A stretch of DNA of 64,000 nucleotides from Butyricimonas synergistica DSM 23225. GTDB lineage: Bacteria > Bacteroidota > Bacteroidia > Bacteroidales > Marinifilaceae. Of this stretch, positions 63,788-64,000 are shown piece after piece. The number at the start of each line of letters is the position of its first letter. The first letter of the stretch is position 1. The notes beneath the pieces are model-generated. The model was not told where the DNA came from, did no database searches, and was given only the letters and a program-made list of their open reading frames with translations. The translations under genes were made by a program, and so were the position numbers. The stretch lies in assembly GCF_000379665.1 (NCBI RefSeq), contig NZ_KB903360.1:2175-66174 (forward strand), written 5' to 3'.

Positions 63788-64000
63788 ATGAAAACTAAAT
63801 ATATCATCATAATCTTATCGTTCTTCTCTGCCTTTTCCTGCATTGATGATAAATCAAATATCGGATTAAAAGAAATTTCCACCATCGAATACGTGGACGG
63901 AGGGCTAGAACCCATATATCGAGTAGACAAACCTGATATGCTAATACTGGGAGCTCCACGAGTAAAACAATCATATATTGAAAAACCTCTTCAATACGAG
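63788..64000 (+). CDS. PKD-like family lipoprotein (3' part outside window)
   Basis: The first 71 residues of a lipoprotein (MKTKYIIIILSFFSAFSC, Cys18), cut by the window edge. The sequence and the position directly after a DUF4843 gene fit the PKD-like lipoproteins that usually continue such SusC/SusD loci. Domain content beyond residue 71 cannot be seen. Confidence 0.65.
   Translation, partial: MKTKYIIIILSFFSAFSCIDDKSNIGLKEISTIEYVDGGLEPIYRVDKPDMLILGAPRVKQSYIEKPLQYE

Overview
The window looks like a chromosomal segment of a Bacteroidota bacterium, order Bacteroidales. The evidence is two SusC/SusD outer-membrane uptake loci with ECF sigma and FecR genes, a fused LpxC-FabZ gene, a long-form IspG, and promoters of the TTG-N19-TAnnTTTG type seen only in this phylum. 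The sigma/FecR/SusC/SusD/DUF4843/PKD-like arrangement and the abundance of TlpA-like proteins suggest Odoribacteraceae such as Butyricimonas; that is inference. No rRNA, tRNA, CRISPR array, transposase or prophage was seen.

Positions 1-20353, almost all on the minus strand, hold the first accessory region. Read in the direction of transcription it runs ECF sigma (19102), FecR, SusC, SusD, a DUF4959-type surface lipoprotein, and a DUF4998/discoidin-like surface lipoprotein, followed by a strong terminator near 8600. After it come secreted proteins of unknown function, two small HExxH lipoproteins and two DUF4369/thioredoxin proteins. These fall into a three-part module (HExxH lipoprotein, secreted partner, DUF4369-TlpA) present twice. 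An unrelated AAA/PD-(D/E)XK ATPase gene with its own promoter sits inside the region. A second orphan AAA ATPase lies beyond the sigma gene.

Positions 20769-43992 are mainly core metabolism: a cytidylate-kinase-like protein, a MATE exporter, IspG, a long-chain acyl-CoA ligase, a POT-type transporter, a TlpA lipoprotein, an S9 prolyl peptidase, PEP carboxykinase, a methyltransferase, the lipid A genes lpxD-lpxC/fabZ-lpxA, and the translation/transcription operon rimP-nusA-infB. The lpxD/rimP divergent gap carries a 135-bp nested inverted repeat resembling a MITE, an apparent echo of the lpxD 5' end, and a promoter followed by a perfect 14-bp hairpin.

Positions 44005-56289 hold a CapA-like lipoprotein, an AT-rich three-gene cassette ending in a 1085-residue membrane protein (ABC-2-like permease, peptidase-like region without a visible HExxH, golvesin-like C-terminus), methylglyoxal synthase, and a heavy-metal efflux operon (His-rich small protein, adaptor, RND pump, TolC). 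Positions 56412-64000 are the second sigma/FecR/SusC/SusD locus on the plus strand, followed by DUF4843 and PKD-like lipoproteins; it runs off the window end.

Small intergenic repeats are a theme. AATC-phased arrays with 7-8 bp spacing lie directly before several start codons. There are also opposed 9-bp arrays at 20651-20756 and a 22-bp inverted repeat at 26775-26912.
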